The translations under genes were made by a program, and so were the position numbers. A stretch of DNA of 64,000 nt from Marinilabilia rubra (GTDB lineage: Bacteria > Bacteroidota > Bacteroidia > Bacteroidales > Marinilabiliaceae), in contig NZ_QEWP01000008.1 in the NCBI RefSeq assembly GCF_003121985.1, positions 1 to 64,000 on the forward strand, read 5' to 3'. A model generated the notes under the pieces. The model was not told the DNA's origin. It saw nothing but the letters and a program-made list of their open reading frames with translations, and did no database searches. This document shows, piece by piece, positions 16,298 to 25,900 of the stretch (position 1 is its first letter; each line of letters opens with the position of its first letter).

Positions 16298-17770
16298 CTA
16301 CTTTACTTCCCATTCAGCCCCATCTTTGCTGTCACGGACTTCAATGCCCAAAGCTTTAAGCCCATCTCTGATACGATCGGCTGTGTCAAAGTCTTTGGCC
16401 TTCTTGGCTTGTTGACGAACCTGCAAAAGAAGATCCATCACTCCATCCAGGACTTCAGAATCACCGGCATCTGACTTGTCTTCAGTTTCTAATCCCAGAA
16501 TATCTCCTGAGAACAGATGCATTAATTCCCGGAGAGTTGCCAGATCATCTTCTGTAAACGAAACTTTTCCTGCAACGGCACCATTGATCGCTTTGGCTCC
16601 TTCAAACAGATTGGCAATCAGAATCGGACTGTTCAGGTCGTCATTAAGCGCTGCATAGCATTTTGACTTAAAATGCTCAATGTCGAAAGTGGTGGTATCT
16701 CCCGGTTTGATCTTCTCAATTTGTTGCAAGGCATCCATCAATCTTTGAAAACCCTTTTCTGCTGCCTGAAGTGCTTCGTTGGAAAAGTCAACTGTGCTGC
16801 GATAATGGGCTTGGAGGATAAAAAAGCGGATGGTCATAGGAGACCATGCTTTGTCAAGGAGCTTGTGATTACCCGTAAAGAATTCTTCAAGCGTAATGAA
16901 GTTGCCCAGAGATTTTCCCATCTTCTGTCCGTTGATGGTAATCATATTGTTGTGCATCCAATATCGGGCGGGCGTATTCCCATGTGCAGCTACTGATTGG
17001 GCTATTTCGCATTCGTGGTGGGGGAATAGCAAATCCATGCCTCCACCGTGAATATCGAATTCGTTGCCCAGATACTTGGCACTCATAGCCGAGCACTCAA
17101 GGTGCCAGCCCGGGAATCCGTCGCTGTAGGGTGATGGCCAGCGCATAATGTGTGTGGGGGTGGCTTTCTTCCAGAGTGCAAAATCAAAGCTGTTGCGTTT
17201 TTCGGATTGGCCCTCCAATTCGCGGGTGGTGCTTAATAGTTCGTCCAATACACGTCCGGAAAGGATGCCGTATTTATGATCCTTGTCGTACTTCTCTACA
17301 TCGAAATAAACTGATCCGTTTTTCTCATAAGCATATCCTTTGTCAAGAATCTCCTTAACGATTTCCAGTTGCTCAATGATATGACCGGAGGCTCGTGGTT
17401 CAATGCTTGGAGGTTTTACATTGAGGGCCTGCATGTAGTTGTGGTAACGATCGGTATAATATTGCACTACTTCCATGGGTTCAATTTCCTCGAGCCTTGC
17501 TTTTTGGGCTATTTTGTCCTCTCCTTCATCGGCATCGTTTTCCAGGTGGCCCACATCAGTGATGTTGCGTACATAACGTACTTTATAGCCCAGGTGATTC
17601 AAATATCTGAAAAGAATATCGAATGTGATAGCCGGACGGGCATGCCCCAGGTGTGGATCGCCATAAACAGTAGGTCCACAAACGTATAGCCCCACGTGGG
17701 GTGGTTTTATAGGTTGGAATGTTTCCTTTTTTCTCGAAAGTGTGTTGAAAAGCGTCAGATTGTTTTCCAT
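16298..17770 (-). CDS. cysS: Cysteine-tRNA ligase
   Basis: This essential cytoplasmic class I aminoacyl-tRNA synthetase charges tRNA-Cys. It has the HIGH-like site [10 protein letters not shown] after the zinc ligand Cys in YVCGPTVYG, further zinc ligands in GWHLECSAM and [10 protein letters not shown], and the KMSKS loop as KMGKSLGN. The C-terminal DALR-like helical domain begins near residue 340 and ends with [25 protein letters not shown], typical for the family. Length (490 aa) is normal and the ATG at 17770 is well supported by alignment to [16 protein letters not shown]-type starts. No operon partner is apparent. A family D hairpin abuts its stop codon and may terminate transcription. 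Confidence 0.97.
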   Translation of the reverse strand: MENNLTLFNTLSRKKETFQPIKPPHVGLYVCGPTVYGDPHLGHARPAITFDILFRYLNHLGYKVRYVRNITDVGHLENDADEGEDKIAQKARLEEIEPMEVVQYYTDRYHNYMQALNVKPPSIEPRASGHIIEQLEIVKEILDKGYAYEKNGSVYFDVEKYDKDHKYGILSGRVLDELLSTTRELEGQSEKRNSFDFALWKKATPTHIMRWPSPYSDGFPGWHLECSAMSAKYLGNEFDIHGGGMDLLFPHHECEIAQSVAAHGNTPARYWMHNNMITINGQKMGKSLGNFITLEEFFTGNHKLLDKAWSPMTIRFFILQAHYRSTVDFSNEALQAAEKGFQRLMDALQQIEKIKPGDTTTFDIEHFKSKCYAALNDDLNSPILIANLFEGAKAINGAVAGKVSFTEDDLATLRELMHLFSGDILGLETEDKSDAGDSEVLDGVMDLLLQVRQQAKKAKDFDTADRIRDGLKALGIEVRDSKDGAEWEVK

Positions 17771-17933
17771 GTTAGTCGTCTGCTTAATTGATACAGAAAA
17801 AATTTCAGACGGCTAAGTTAAGAAAAATCTGTGAGCCTGATAGGAATCATATCCCTTTGAGAATCTTTAAAAGATCTTAAACCTGAAGCAGGGAGAAGGG
17901 ACTGCTATGGATCAAAATCAAACTAAGCAGAAA

Positions 17934-18716
17934 CTAATTTTGGTATTTCCCGTTTTCCACGACTCTGATTTTAATGACAGAGTCTTTTTCGTTGTAAAAA
18001 TAGTGTTTACCATCCTGCAAAACCCCATCCCGGAAATAACCTTCTTTTACTTTAAATCCATCAAGTGATTGTAAGATGTAATGCCCGGTTCCATAGAAAG
18101 GAAGAATTTTCTTGTTGGTGTTTTCCTGGTCAGAAACGGGGCGTGTGGTAATCACCTTGCTTGTTTGAAATGATCCGTCGGCATAATGTCGTTTTTCAAC
18201 CATTTCACCGGCTTCATTAAAGACTTCTACTTCTCCGCGGATGGATCCGTTCTGCCATTCTCCGGCATACTGAAGTTGTCCGTTTTCATGGTAATATTTC
18301 TGTTCTCCGGTTCTTCGACCCAGATTGTTGTATTGCCATTCATAGAATTTTTGACCGTTAGCATGGTATAGGTTGTATTCACCTACCCAATGAGTCTCAT
18401 TCCAGTAACCTTCTTCCCAAAGTGTTCCGTCTTTGTAATAAAAACGTGCCGGTCCTCTGGCTACACCGTCTTCGAATGTAATTTCATGTTTCAGGTTACC
18501 GCTCCGATAGAAAGCTTTCCAAAGCCCGTTTTTCTGCCCTTCCAGATAATGGCCTGTTTCTTTGATAGAATCATTGTCATAATATATTTTCCACACGCCT
18601 GTTTTTTGGCCGCGGTCATTTAACTGGTTGGAAGTGATGGAATCTTGTTGCGCAATGGTGGCTTGCACAAAAAAGAGCATCAGAATAAATATGGTATGGT
18701 TAAGCAATTTTGTCAT
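17934..18716 (-). CDS. Secreted YwqK-like / MORN-variant repeat protein
   Basis: A signal peptide (IFILMLFFVQATIAQ) is followed by at least five copies of a ~22-residue repeat with the pattern G-x-W-x2-Y-Y-x2-G-x-L-x2-E-x2-Y (KNGLWKAFYRSGNLKHEITF, EEGYWNETHWVGEYNLYH, RTGEQKYYHENGQLQYAGEW). This is the YwqK/MORN-variant repeat. Some family members are annotated as antitoxins (YwqK), but no toxin gene adjoins this one and it is predicted to be exported, so an antitoxin role is unlikely. The repeats probably form an extended beta scaffold. The gene appears monocistronic, and its upstream region is occupied by mobile-like repeats. Confidence 0.75.
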   Translation of the reverse strand: MTKLLNHTIFILMLFFVQATIAQQDSITSNQLNDRGQKTGVWKIYYDNDSIKETGHYLEGQKNGLWKAFYRSGNLKHEITFEDGVARGPARFYYKDGTLWEEGYWNETHWVGEYNLYHANGQKFYEWQYNNLGRRTGEQKYYHENGQLQYAGEWQNGSIRGEVEVFNEAGEMVEKRHYADGSFQTSKVITTRPVSDQENTNKKILPFYGTGHYILQSLDGFKVKEGYFRDGVLQDGKHYFYNEKDSVIKIRVVENGKYQN

Positions 18717-18727
18717 TTCTCTAAATA

Positions 18728-18873
18728 CAATAGATCGTTAGTCCCGATGCTTCGGGATAGATATTAGATGCAAGATGAATCGCATGGTGCTGATAGCCTG
18801 CATTTTAATACAAATAGCTTTTGTTTTCAAGTTGTTGATTACAAGCAGCGTATAAAAGTTTGACGTACTATTA
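18728..18873 (-). mobile_element. MITE-like repeat family B, copy 3
   Basis: 146 bp in the reverse orientation relative to the copy at 18899. Its first 36 bp (18729-18764) are a perfect inverted match to 19009-19044. Ends CAATAGATCGTTA and TTTGACGTACTATTA are imperfect inverted repeats. TAAATA flanks both sides (18722-18727 and 18874-18879), a possible target duplication. A small CCCGATGCTTCGGG hairpin is inside. Confidence 0.6.
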
Positions 18874-18877
18874 TAAA

Positions 18878-19140
18878 TAGTGCTTGTCTATAAACTAACA
18901 ATACTCCGTTAAACTTTTGTGAAAACCTATAAATCAACTTTTTGGAACTACATGCATGGTTGCTTTAAAGTTCTGTTTATTAGCGTTATATGGTTTGTCT
19001 TAAATCTTATATCTATCCCGAAGCATCGGGACTAACGATCTATTAAACTAAGCAAACAGTGTAAAAATCTATTTGCGTGTTCAGAAAGTTTCATTTACAA
19101 AGCGTAACGCGGTAAATGGGGCTTTATGGACATGCACTAA
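18878..19140 (+). mobile_element. Repeat family A, copy 2, interrupted by a family B element
   Basis: The left end TAGTGCTTGTCTATAAACTAA is at 18878-18898. The rest resumes at 19045 with AAACTAAGCAAACAGTG and runs to GCTTTATGGACATGCACTAA (19121-19140). Removing 18899-19051 restores GTCTATAAACTAAGCAAACAGTG, which matches copy 1 (GTCTATAAACGAAGCAAACAGTG). Confidence 0.65.
18899..19044 (+). mobile_element. MITE-like repeat family B, copy 1, inserted into an A element
   Basis: About 146 bp starting CAATACTCCGTTA and ending TAACGATCTATT, so its ends are imperfect inverted repeats. It is flanked by direct repeats of (T)AAACTAA at 18891-18898 and 19044-19051, the expected footprint of transposition. 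It has no coding capacity. Other copies are at 18728-18873 and 57125-57263, with a weaker one at 20078. Confidence 0.65.
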
Positions 19141-19305
19141 ATAGCCTGAAAAACTTAATCTTTTAGATTGCATGATCCGGTGTATGTTTTTCGTAAAAAG
19201 GCTGTAAAAGGTTTCAATATCAGGCTGGTTCTTTGGTTTTATTTTGAACTATTAAAGGGTGTTTACTCTTAAACTTAGGAATACCAAAAACTAAAATTTA
19301 AAGCA

Positions 19306-19734
19306 ATGAAGAAGTTTGTATTGTTTCTTGCAGTCTCTGCGTTCCTTTCCGGCGGGGTGTTTGCTCAAACAGACTCACCCGGTAAACCGGAATTGTCTGA
19401 TACATTAGTGGTTCTCTGGACCAGTGGTGACCCTGATGTAGCCGAGCGGGTTTGTCTCATGTATACCCATGCTGCTAAAACCCAGAAATGGTTTGACGAG
19501 GTAATATTGGTGGTTTGGGGACCATCAGCTAAACTGATTTCAGAAAACCTTAAGTTAAGGGCGAAAGTCAAAAGTATGGAAAATGATGGGGTACTTCTTG
19601 AGGCCTGTGTTGCCTGTGCCAACTCGTATGGTGTAGCAGCGGAGTTGAGTAAGTTTGGCTTTGACGTAAAAGGAATGGGCAAACCACTTACTGATTATCT
19701 TAAAAGTGATGATGTTAAAGTTCTGACGTTCTGA
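19306..19734 (+). CDS. Exported DsrE/DsrF-like family protein
   Basis: 142 residues with a signal peptide (FVLFLAVSAFLSGGVFAQ). The mature domain matches the DsrE-like fold: DTLVVLWTSGDPDVAERVCLMY at the first strand and helix, EVILVVWGPSAKLI in the middle and the Cys-containing loop VLLEACVACANSYGVAAEL near residues 96-114. DsrE-type proteins take part in sulfur relay or have unknown roles. The CVAC pair could be redox active in the periplasm. It is convergent with the small gene at 19749. The 160 bp directly upstream contain no clear promoter box, and beyond that lie the A/B repeat elements. Confidence 0.78.
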   Translation: MKKFVLFLAVSAFLSGGVFAQTDSPGKPELSDTLVVLWTSGDPDVAERVCLMYTHAAKTQKWFDEVILVVWGPSAKLISENLKLRAKVKSMENDGVLLEACVACANSYGVAAELSKFGFDVKGMGKPLTDYLKSDDVKVLTF

Positions 19735-19748
19735 TGGCAATACTCGTT

Positions 19749-20051
19749 TTAATCATCATAACCGGCCTGGCATGACAGGCAGGCATTGGCGTAAGCGTCG
19801 TATTCGTCGAAGGCCGGACCGGGATTTCCATTTATGGTAATAATCCGGTCCAGTCTTATTTTTTCATCACCGAATAGATCAATAAATTCACCTTCCTTTT
19901 CTTTCAGAGTGCCACTGTATTCAACTTCTCCCTGCCCAATTTCATTGTTAGGATAAAAGAAGAAAACTTTCAGATGCCTTGATTTTTTTGTCTGGGTTTT
20001 TATAATGTCGTAAAAATCAGGGTCTATTGGGGTGTATTGGGAGTACTGCAT
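19749..20051 (-). CDS. Rof-like (Rho-binding antiterminator family) small protein
   Basis: 100 residues, no signal peptide, predicted cytoplasmic. The pattern YTPIDPDFYDIIKTQ at the N-terminus, a central beta-rich segment and EKIRLDRIITINGNPGP resemble the Sm-like fold of Rof (YaeO), where the equivalent blocks are YxPIxCDxYDxLE and ELRLDKIxSF. In E. coli Rof binds Rho and inhibits termination. Here the conserved Cys after the PI motif is replaced by Pro-Asp, and an extra C-terminal tail carries a CLSC pair that might bind metal. The identification rests on a short motif match. It could instead be a Bacteroidota-specific small protein of unknown function. Confidence 0.5.
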   Translation of the reverse strand: MQYSQYTPIDPDFYDIIKTQTKKSRHLKVFFFYPNNEIGQGEVEYSGTLKEKEGEFIDLFGDEKIRLDRIITINGNPGPAFDEYDAYANACLSCQAGYDD

Positions 20052-20077
20052 AACGTTTTGGTTATTGTTTGCTTTAA

Positions 20078-20186
20078 CAAAACTTCGTTAAACTTTTGTA
20101 AGAGGCTAAAAATTACTTTTTTTAATCAGAGGTGTATCTTCTTTAATGTTCAGTTTGTCAGTGTTGTAAGGTTTGTTTTTTATTTG
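20078..20186 (+). repeat. Degenerate repeat family B, copy 4
   Basis: CAAAACTTCGTTAAACTTTTGT and the later GTCAGTGTTGTAAGGTTTGT correspond in order and spacing to the left and middle parts of the element at 18899. The right end is not recognisable. It lies 26 bp upstream of the start of the Rof-like gene. Confidence 0.4.
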
Positions 20187-20232
20187 GCAAAAGTCAAAAT
20201 CGTTTAAAAAATCAATTGACTATTTGATTTAG

Positions 20233-20362
20233 TTAGAGTCTGTCCATAAAGTGCCATTTGCTTCGTTATGCTTGCCGCAAAAACAGGCAGTTTACTCACG
20301 TAAAAGAGTAATTTTCTGGCAAGCGTAACGCAATAAATTAGACTTTATGAACACGCACTATT
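20233..20362. repeat. Repeat family A, copy 3 (near-perfect long hairpin)
   Basis: The left arm TTAGAGTCTGTCCATAAAG (20233-20251) continues through GCTTCGTTATGCTTGCC, and the right arm GGCAAGCGTAACGC leads to GACTTTATGAACACGCACTA at 20360. The arms pair over about 45 bp around a ~38-bp loop region, so this copy is a long inverted repeat rather than the asymmetric form seen at 3676. Confidence 0.7.
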
Positions 20363-20857
20363 TAATCTTAAAGTATTACGATCTGTGGTCTAATATAGCC
20401 AATTTGAATGCGGATGTAAAGGTCTTAAATGATGGATTTTTTTCATTCTTCGTTAAAATTTTTTTCGAAATATGTGTTGCTGCTGTTTTAGCCTCTTCTG
20501 GTAAGCGATTTCAGTGCATGGAATGTTTGTTTTATTACTTTAAAAATTCCGCTTCTACAATATTTTGTTGCGTTTCTCCTTAAAGGTTTCTTAACTTATA
20601 AGGATTGTTTTCTGAATCTTCCCGGATAATTTTTAAGTCAACATTTTGCCGAAAGTGTCTGTTAGGTTTAATAGGGCGCTATATTGAGTTGATAATGAAA
20701 TGAATTGATGTTTGTGGTGTTGGTCCTTATTGATGTTTCAAAATATAGTGCTTGTTTCTTCTTGTGGTTGTGAAAATCTGCAGCACCGACAGGCCAATGG
20801 CCATGGGCCACGGGACAAAAAAATCCGGAAATATAATTATCATTCAAAATATTAATT
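20363..20857. other. Intergenic region upstream of the glycogen/trehalose operon
   Basis: 495 bp with no recognised gene or RNA. It should contain the promoter of the glgE operon. Apart from a palindrome-like CAATGGCCATGGGCC block at 20792-20806, nothing specific stands out. Confidence 0.45.
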
Positions 20858-22855
20858 ATGAACGGACAGCAAAGAGTAATTATTGAGAATGTCAAACCGC
20901 AAATAAATTGTGGTGAATTCCCGGTTAAGCGTGTGGTGAATGATAAGGTGGAGGTGGAAGCTGATATCTTTTGCGATAGCCATGACGTTTTAAATGCAGA
21001 AATTTTATATAGGTGTCAGAATGAGAAAGAATGGCATTTGTCAGAAATGGAACACGATGTCAATGACCGATGGAGTGGCTGCTTCAAGGTTCCTGAATTG
21101 GGCAATTGCTTTTTTACTGTTAAAGGCTGGGCCGATCATTTTAAAACCTGGCACCGGGATATCCTCAAAAAAATTCATGCCGCTACCGATTATGCCTCCG
21201 ACTTGTTGGCCGGGGCCGAGATTATCAGGCAAACCATGTCGAAATACCAAGATGAATTATTACCTGAGGAGGCAGAGTTTCTAAAAGAAGCACTTGAAGA
21301 TTTAACTGCAGAAAACAAGCCTGCTTCGGAAAGGACTACCATCATTCTTAATAATGCCCTTTTCCATATAATGGTCAGATATCCGTTAAAGAATCATGCC
21401 ACAATATATAATAAGGAGCTGGAAGTTACCGTAGAACGGGAGCGTGCCAATTTCAGTTCATGGTATGAGGTATTTCCCCGTTCATTGGGGAAGGGTACTG
21501 AACAGCATGGTACATTTAAAGATGTCATAGATTTCTTGCCCTATGTGGCTGAAATGGGCTTCGATGTTTTGTATTTGCCCCCTATTCATCCTATTGGCAA
21601 AACGAAAAGAAAGGGCAGAAATAACAGTACTGAAGCACAGAAAGGGGATCCCGGATCTCCCTGGGCCATTGGTAGTGCAGACGGAGGGCACAAAGCCATC
21701 CATCCCGAACTGGGGAGTCTGGATGATTTCAGGAATTTGATCAGTGAAGCCGCCGAACATGGCATTGAAATAGCCATGGATGTTGCTTTTCAGTGCTCTC
21801 CAGATCACCCTTATGTGAAAGATCATCCTGAATGGTTCAAGCATCGTCCTGACGGGTCTTTGCAATATGCCGAAAATCCTCCCAAAAAATATGAAGATAT
21901 CTACCCCTTAAATTTTGAATCAGACGACTGGGAAAATCTTTGGGAAGAACTAAAAAGTGTTTTCGAATACTGGATCGATAAGGGTGTTAAGATCTTCAGA
22001 GTCGATAATCCGCATACCAAATCATTCCGGTTTTGGGCCTGGACTATCGGGGAGTTGAAAAAGAGCCATCCTGAAACCATTTTTCTCGCAGAGGCATTTA
22101 CCCGTCCAAAGGTTAAGTATCAACTGGCCAAAGGAGGTTTTACACAGTCATACACTTACTTTACATGGCGCAATACCAAATACGATATTACTACTTATTG
22201 TAATGAATTGACAAAAACCGAGGTTCGCGACTTTTTCAGACCCAACTTCTGGCCAAACACTCCTGATATTCTGCCCGAGTATTTGCAGGTTTCGCAACGT
22301 GTCGGGTTTATTCAAAGACTGGTTCTGGCCGCCACACTTAGCTCAAATTATGGCATTTATGGTCCGGCCTTCGAACTGATGGAAAATACTCCAACCGTTC
22401 CCGGAAAAGAGGAATATCTTAATTCGGAAAAGTATGAGTTAAAAGATTGGGACATCAATCATCCGGGCAGTTTAAAAAAGGTAATTACCAGAATAAATAA
22501 AATCAGACGTGAAAATAAGGCACTTCAGAATACTCATTCTTTAAAATTCCATGACATCAATAATGAAGCTCTGCTTTGTTACAGTAAGACTTCGGATGAT
22601 CTGAGCAGCATTATTTTGGTGGTTGTCAACCTCGATCCCCATTACACACATCATGGCTGGATTCACTTGCCCGTTAAAGATTTTGATATGGATAAGCACA
22701 CCTCCTATCAGGTGCATGATTTGCTGAGTGGGGCTTTCTATCTATGGAACGGTGAACACAATTATGTGGAGATTGATCCCGGTATAATGCCGGTTCACAT
22801 TTTTAAAGTAAGAAAGAGAGTCCGGACCGAGCAGGACTTCGATTACTTTATGTGA
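20858..22855 (+). CDS. glgE: Alpha-1,4-glucan:maltose-1-phosphate maltosyltransferase
   Basis: GlgE (GH13_3) adds maltosyl units from maltose-1-phosphate to the non-reducing end of an alpha-glucan. The N-terminal beta and helical domains (residues about 1-190) precede the barrel, which opens with YEVFPRSLGKG and contains LYLPPIHPIGKTKRKG and SPWAIGS, a family signature. The nucleophile is Asp383 in FRVDNPHTK and the acid/base is Glu412 in LAEAFTRP. Length (665 aa) is usual. It is the first gene of a three-gene operon with the TreS-maltokinase fusion and GlgB, which supply its substrate and branch its product. The start MNGQQRVII at 20858 fits known GlgE N-termini. Confidence 0.95.
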   Translation: MNGQQRVIIENVKPQINCGEFPVKRVVNDKVEVEADIFCDSHDVLNAEILYRCQNEKEWHLSEMEHDVNDRWSGCFKVPELGNCFFTVKGWADHFKTWHRDILKKIHAATDYASDLLAGAEIIRQTMSKYQDELLPEEAEFLKEALEDLTAENKPASERTTIILNNALFHIMVRYPLKNHATIYNKELEVTVERERANFSSWYEVFPRSLGKGTEQHGTFKDVIDFLPYVAEMGFDVLYLPPIHPIGKTKRKGRNNSTEAQKGDPGSPWAIGSADGGHKAIHPELGSLDDFRNLISEAAEHGIEIAMDVAFQCSPDHPYVKDHPEWFKHRPDGSLQYAENPPKKYEDIYPLNFESDDWENLWEELKSVFEYWIDKGVKIFRVDNPHTKSFRFWAWTIGELKKSHPETIFLAEAFTRPKVKYQLAKGGFTQSYTYFTWRNTKYDITTYCNELTKTEVRDFFRPNFWPNTPDILPEYLQVSQRVGFIQRLVLAATLSSNYGIYGPAFELMENTPTVPGKEEYLNSEKYELKDWDINHPGSLKKVITRINKIRRENKALQNTHSLKFHDINNEALLCYSKTSDDLSSIILVVVNLDPHYTHHGWIHLPVKDFDMDKHTSYQVHDLLSGAFYLWNGEHNYVEIDPGIMPVHIFKVRKRVRTEQDFDYFM

Positions 22856-22981
22856 CGGAAGAACTTTCTCAGAAAATGGGGTTTTTCTATGATGTTTTTG
22901 GGTTTGCTTATCTGAAAATATTTTTCGGGTAGGTTCCATATTCAGTGAGATTCATCAAAATTCATTCTAAAAAATAGAAAT

Positions 22982-25900
22982 ATGTCAGATAACAATACAA
23001 AGCAGTGGTATAAAGATGCAGTAATTTATCAAGCCCATGTAAGATCTTTTAAAGATAGTAATGGTGATGGTGTGGGCGACTTCAAAGGGATGGTCGAAAA
23101 GCTTGATTATCTTAAAGGCCTTGGTGTAAGTGCTGTGTGGATACTGCCCTTTTATAAGTCTCCACTAAAAGATGGAGGATATGATATCTCTGATTTCACC
23201 AGCATTCACGAGGATTATGGAAGTATGGCTGACTTTAAACGGTTCATTCAGGAAGCCCATAAAAGAGGTCTTCGGGTCATTACGGAGTTAGTGTTGAACC
23301 ATACATCTATTGAGCATAAGTGGTTTGAAAGAGCTCGTAATTCAAAGCCCGGAACTGTGTACCGCGATTTTTATGTTTGGAGTGATACCACCGAGAAATA
23401 CAAAGAAGCACGGATCATCTTTCAGGATTTTGAAATTTCCAACTGGACCTGGGATCCTGTAGCGGAGGCCTATTATTGGCATAGGTTTTACTCCCATCAA
23501 CCAGACTTGAATTTTGAAAATCCAAGTGTGCATAAGGCAATCATTAAAGTATTGGATTTTTGGTTTAAAACGGGGGTCGATGGCTTACGGTTGGATGCTG
23601 TTCCTTATTTGTATGAGGAAGAAGGAACCAATTGCGAAAATCTTCCGGCAACTCACCAGTTCCTGAAAAAGTTACGCAAACACATAGATGATAATTATGA
23701 TGATAAGATGCTTCTTGCCGAAGCCAACCAGTGGCCTGAAGATGCCGCAGAATATTTTGGGAAAGGGGATGAATGTCACATGGCATTTCATTTTCCGCTG
23801 ATGCCGAGACTTTATATGGCTCTGCGCATGGAAGACCGCTTTCCGCTTATTGATATTCTGGAGCAAACTCCGGATATCCCGGAAAACAGTCACTGGGCCA
23901 TTTTTCTCCGCAATCATGATGAATTAACCCTGGAAATGGTTTCTGATGAGGAAAGGGACTATATGTATAAGTCTTTTGCTCAGAATCCCAAGCAACGAAT
24001 CAACCTGGGTATCAGACGACGTCTGTCTCCACTGCTTGGCAACGACCGGAAAAACATAGAGATGTTGAATATCCTTCTTTTTTCATTGCCGGGTACACCT
24101 ATTGTCTATTATGGAGATGAGATCGGGATGGGCGATAACTTTTACCTGGGTGACCGTGATGGCGTAAGAACCCCAATGCAATGGTCGGCTGATAAGAATG
24201 CAGGTTTTTCAAGTGCCGAACCACAGCGATTGTTCCTTCCTGTTATTTTTAATCACGACTTTCACTACGAAAGCATCAATGTTGAGAATCAGGAGAAAAA
24301 TGCTTCATCATTGCTTTGGTGGATGCGTCGGGTTATTGCCAAGCGTAAACAATATCCCGCCTTCAGCAGGGGGGACATACAATTTGTTGACGGTAAAAAT
24401 TCCAAGATCCTCGCTTTTGTGAGGAAGTATGAAGAACAGATTATACTCGTGGTGGTCAATCTTTCAAGATATTCACAGCAGGTGCAACTTGATCTGAGCG
24501 ATTTTAAAGGATATGTTCCGACGGAAGTCTTCAGTCGCAATCAACTGGCCCCGATAGGGGAGAATCTTTACCATTTTCCGATGCAGTTCAAAAATTATTT
24601 CTGGTTCGAACTGCAGCATCCCGAGATTGAAAAAGAGAAAGAGTTGGCCTATAAGCAACAGCTCGAATTTACTACAGCTCAATGGAATCAGATAGCCAAT
24701 AATGTACCCGGGTCTCTCAATTCCTTTTTGGCTGAATTTGCAAAGAGAAGCCGTTGGTTCCGTGGCAAATCCAGAAAGATGAAGGAAGTGGTTGTACAGG
24801 ATGTGATACCTTTTAACACCGGGAAACTGAATTCTTATGTGTTGATACTGGAAGTTTTCTATATCGAAGGAAAGAATGAACGCTATTTTGTTCCTATTTC
24901 CATAGTTGTGGGAGAGGAACTTTACGAAATAAAGCACCAGTTCCCGGAAGCTGTTATTGCTCATCTTGAAATAGATGGGCAGGCTGCCCTTATTTATGGT
25001 GGCTCCTACAACCAAGTGGTTCGTGACCACTATCTGCGCTTAATTGTTCAGCGCGGAAAAATTAAAGGTATGAATGGAGAACTTGCCGGAATACCCGGGA
25101 AGAAGCTTAATAGCAGGTTGAAAAAAAGCGAGCTCCCTCTCAATTCCAAGGTTTTGGGTGTAGAGCAGTCCAATACCTCAGTGCTTTATGATAAACGCTT
25201 TTTCTTTAAAATGTACCGTTGTCCTGAGGAGGGAAGTAATCCCGAGTTGGATATTATTAAGGCTCTTACGGAAAATACGACATTCCGAAACTTCCCTGTT
25301 TATGCTGGAGCTCTGGAGTACAGACGGGATGAAGACAAGATGGAAGTAGGTCTTCTGGTTGATTTTCTGCAGAATGAAAGTAATGCCTGGGAATTTACTC
25401 AGAACGGTATTGAGGATTACTTTGACCGCCTGAAGCGACAACAGCCCGATTTACAGGGGTTTATTGGTGATCGAGAGGGGAATGCAAAAATAAGGGAGAG
25501 GGAAAACGAACTCTTCGATCCCTTCTTTATTGAAATGATAAGCCTTTTGGGAAAACGAACTGCCGAGATGCATATGGCATTGGCATCTATAAAAGAGAAA
25601 GATTTTAAAGAAGAGGCTTTTTCTCTACTTTATCAGAAGTCTCTTTATCAGTCGTTCCGCACGCTTATCAAGCGGACCATTGAGGAAATGAGGTCGGCTT
25701 ATGGCGGACTTGAGGATGATCAGAAAGCATTGCTGGATGATATTTTCGACAATGAATCGCTTCTGTTGTCAACCATAAAGCAAACACTGGAACAGAAAAA
25801 GATCCATACCTCCAAGATCCGTATCCATGGTGATTATCACCTGGGACAGGTATTATATACCGGAAAAGATTTTCTGATTATCGATTTTGAGGGTGAACCA

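Noticed and set aside
17934-18716. Antitoxin of a toxin-antitoxin pair (YwqK annotation)
   Set aside because: The protein has a signal peptide and no toxin gene is adjacent.
20347-20583. Plus-strand open frame of 78 codons beginning in the right arm of repeat A copy 3
   Set aside because: Starts inside the repeat, has no recognisable domain and low-complexity aromatic/Phe-rich composition; judged chance.
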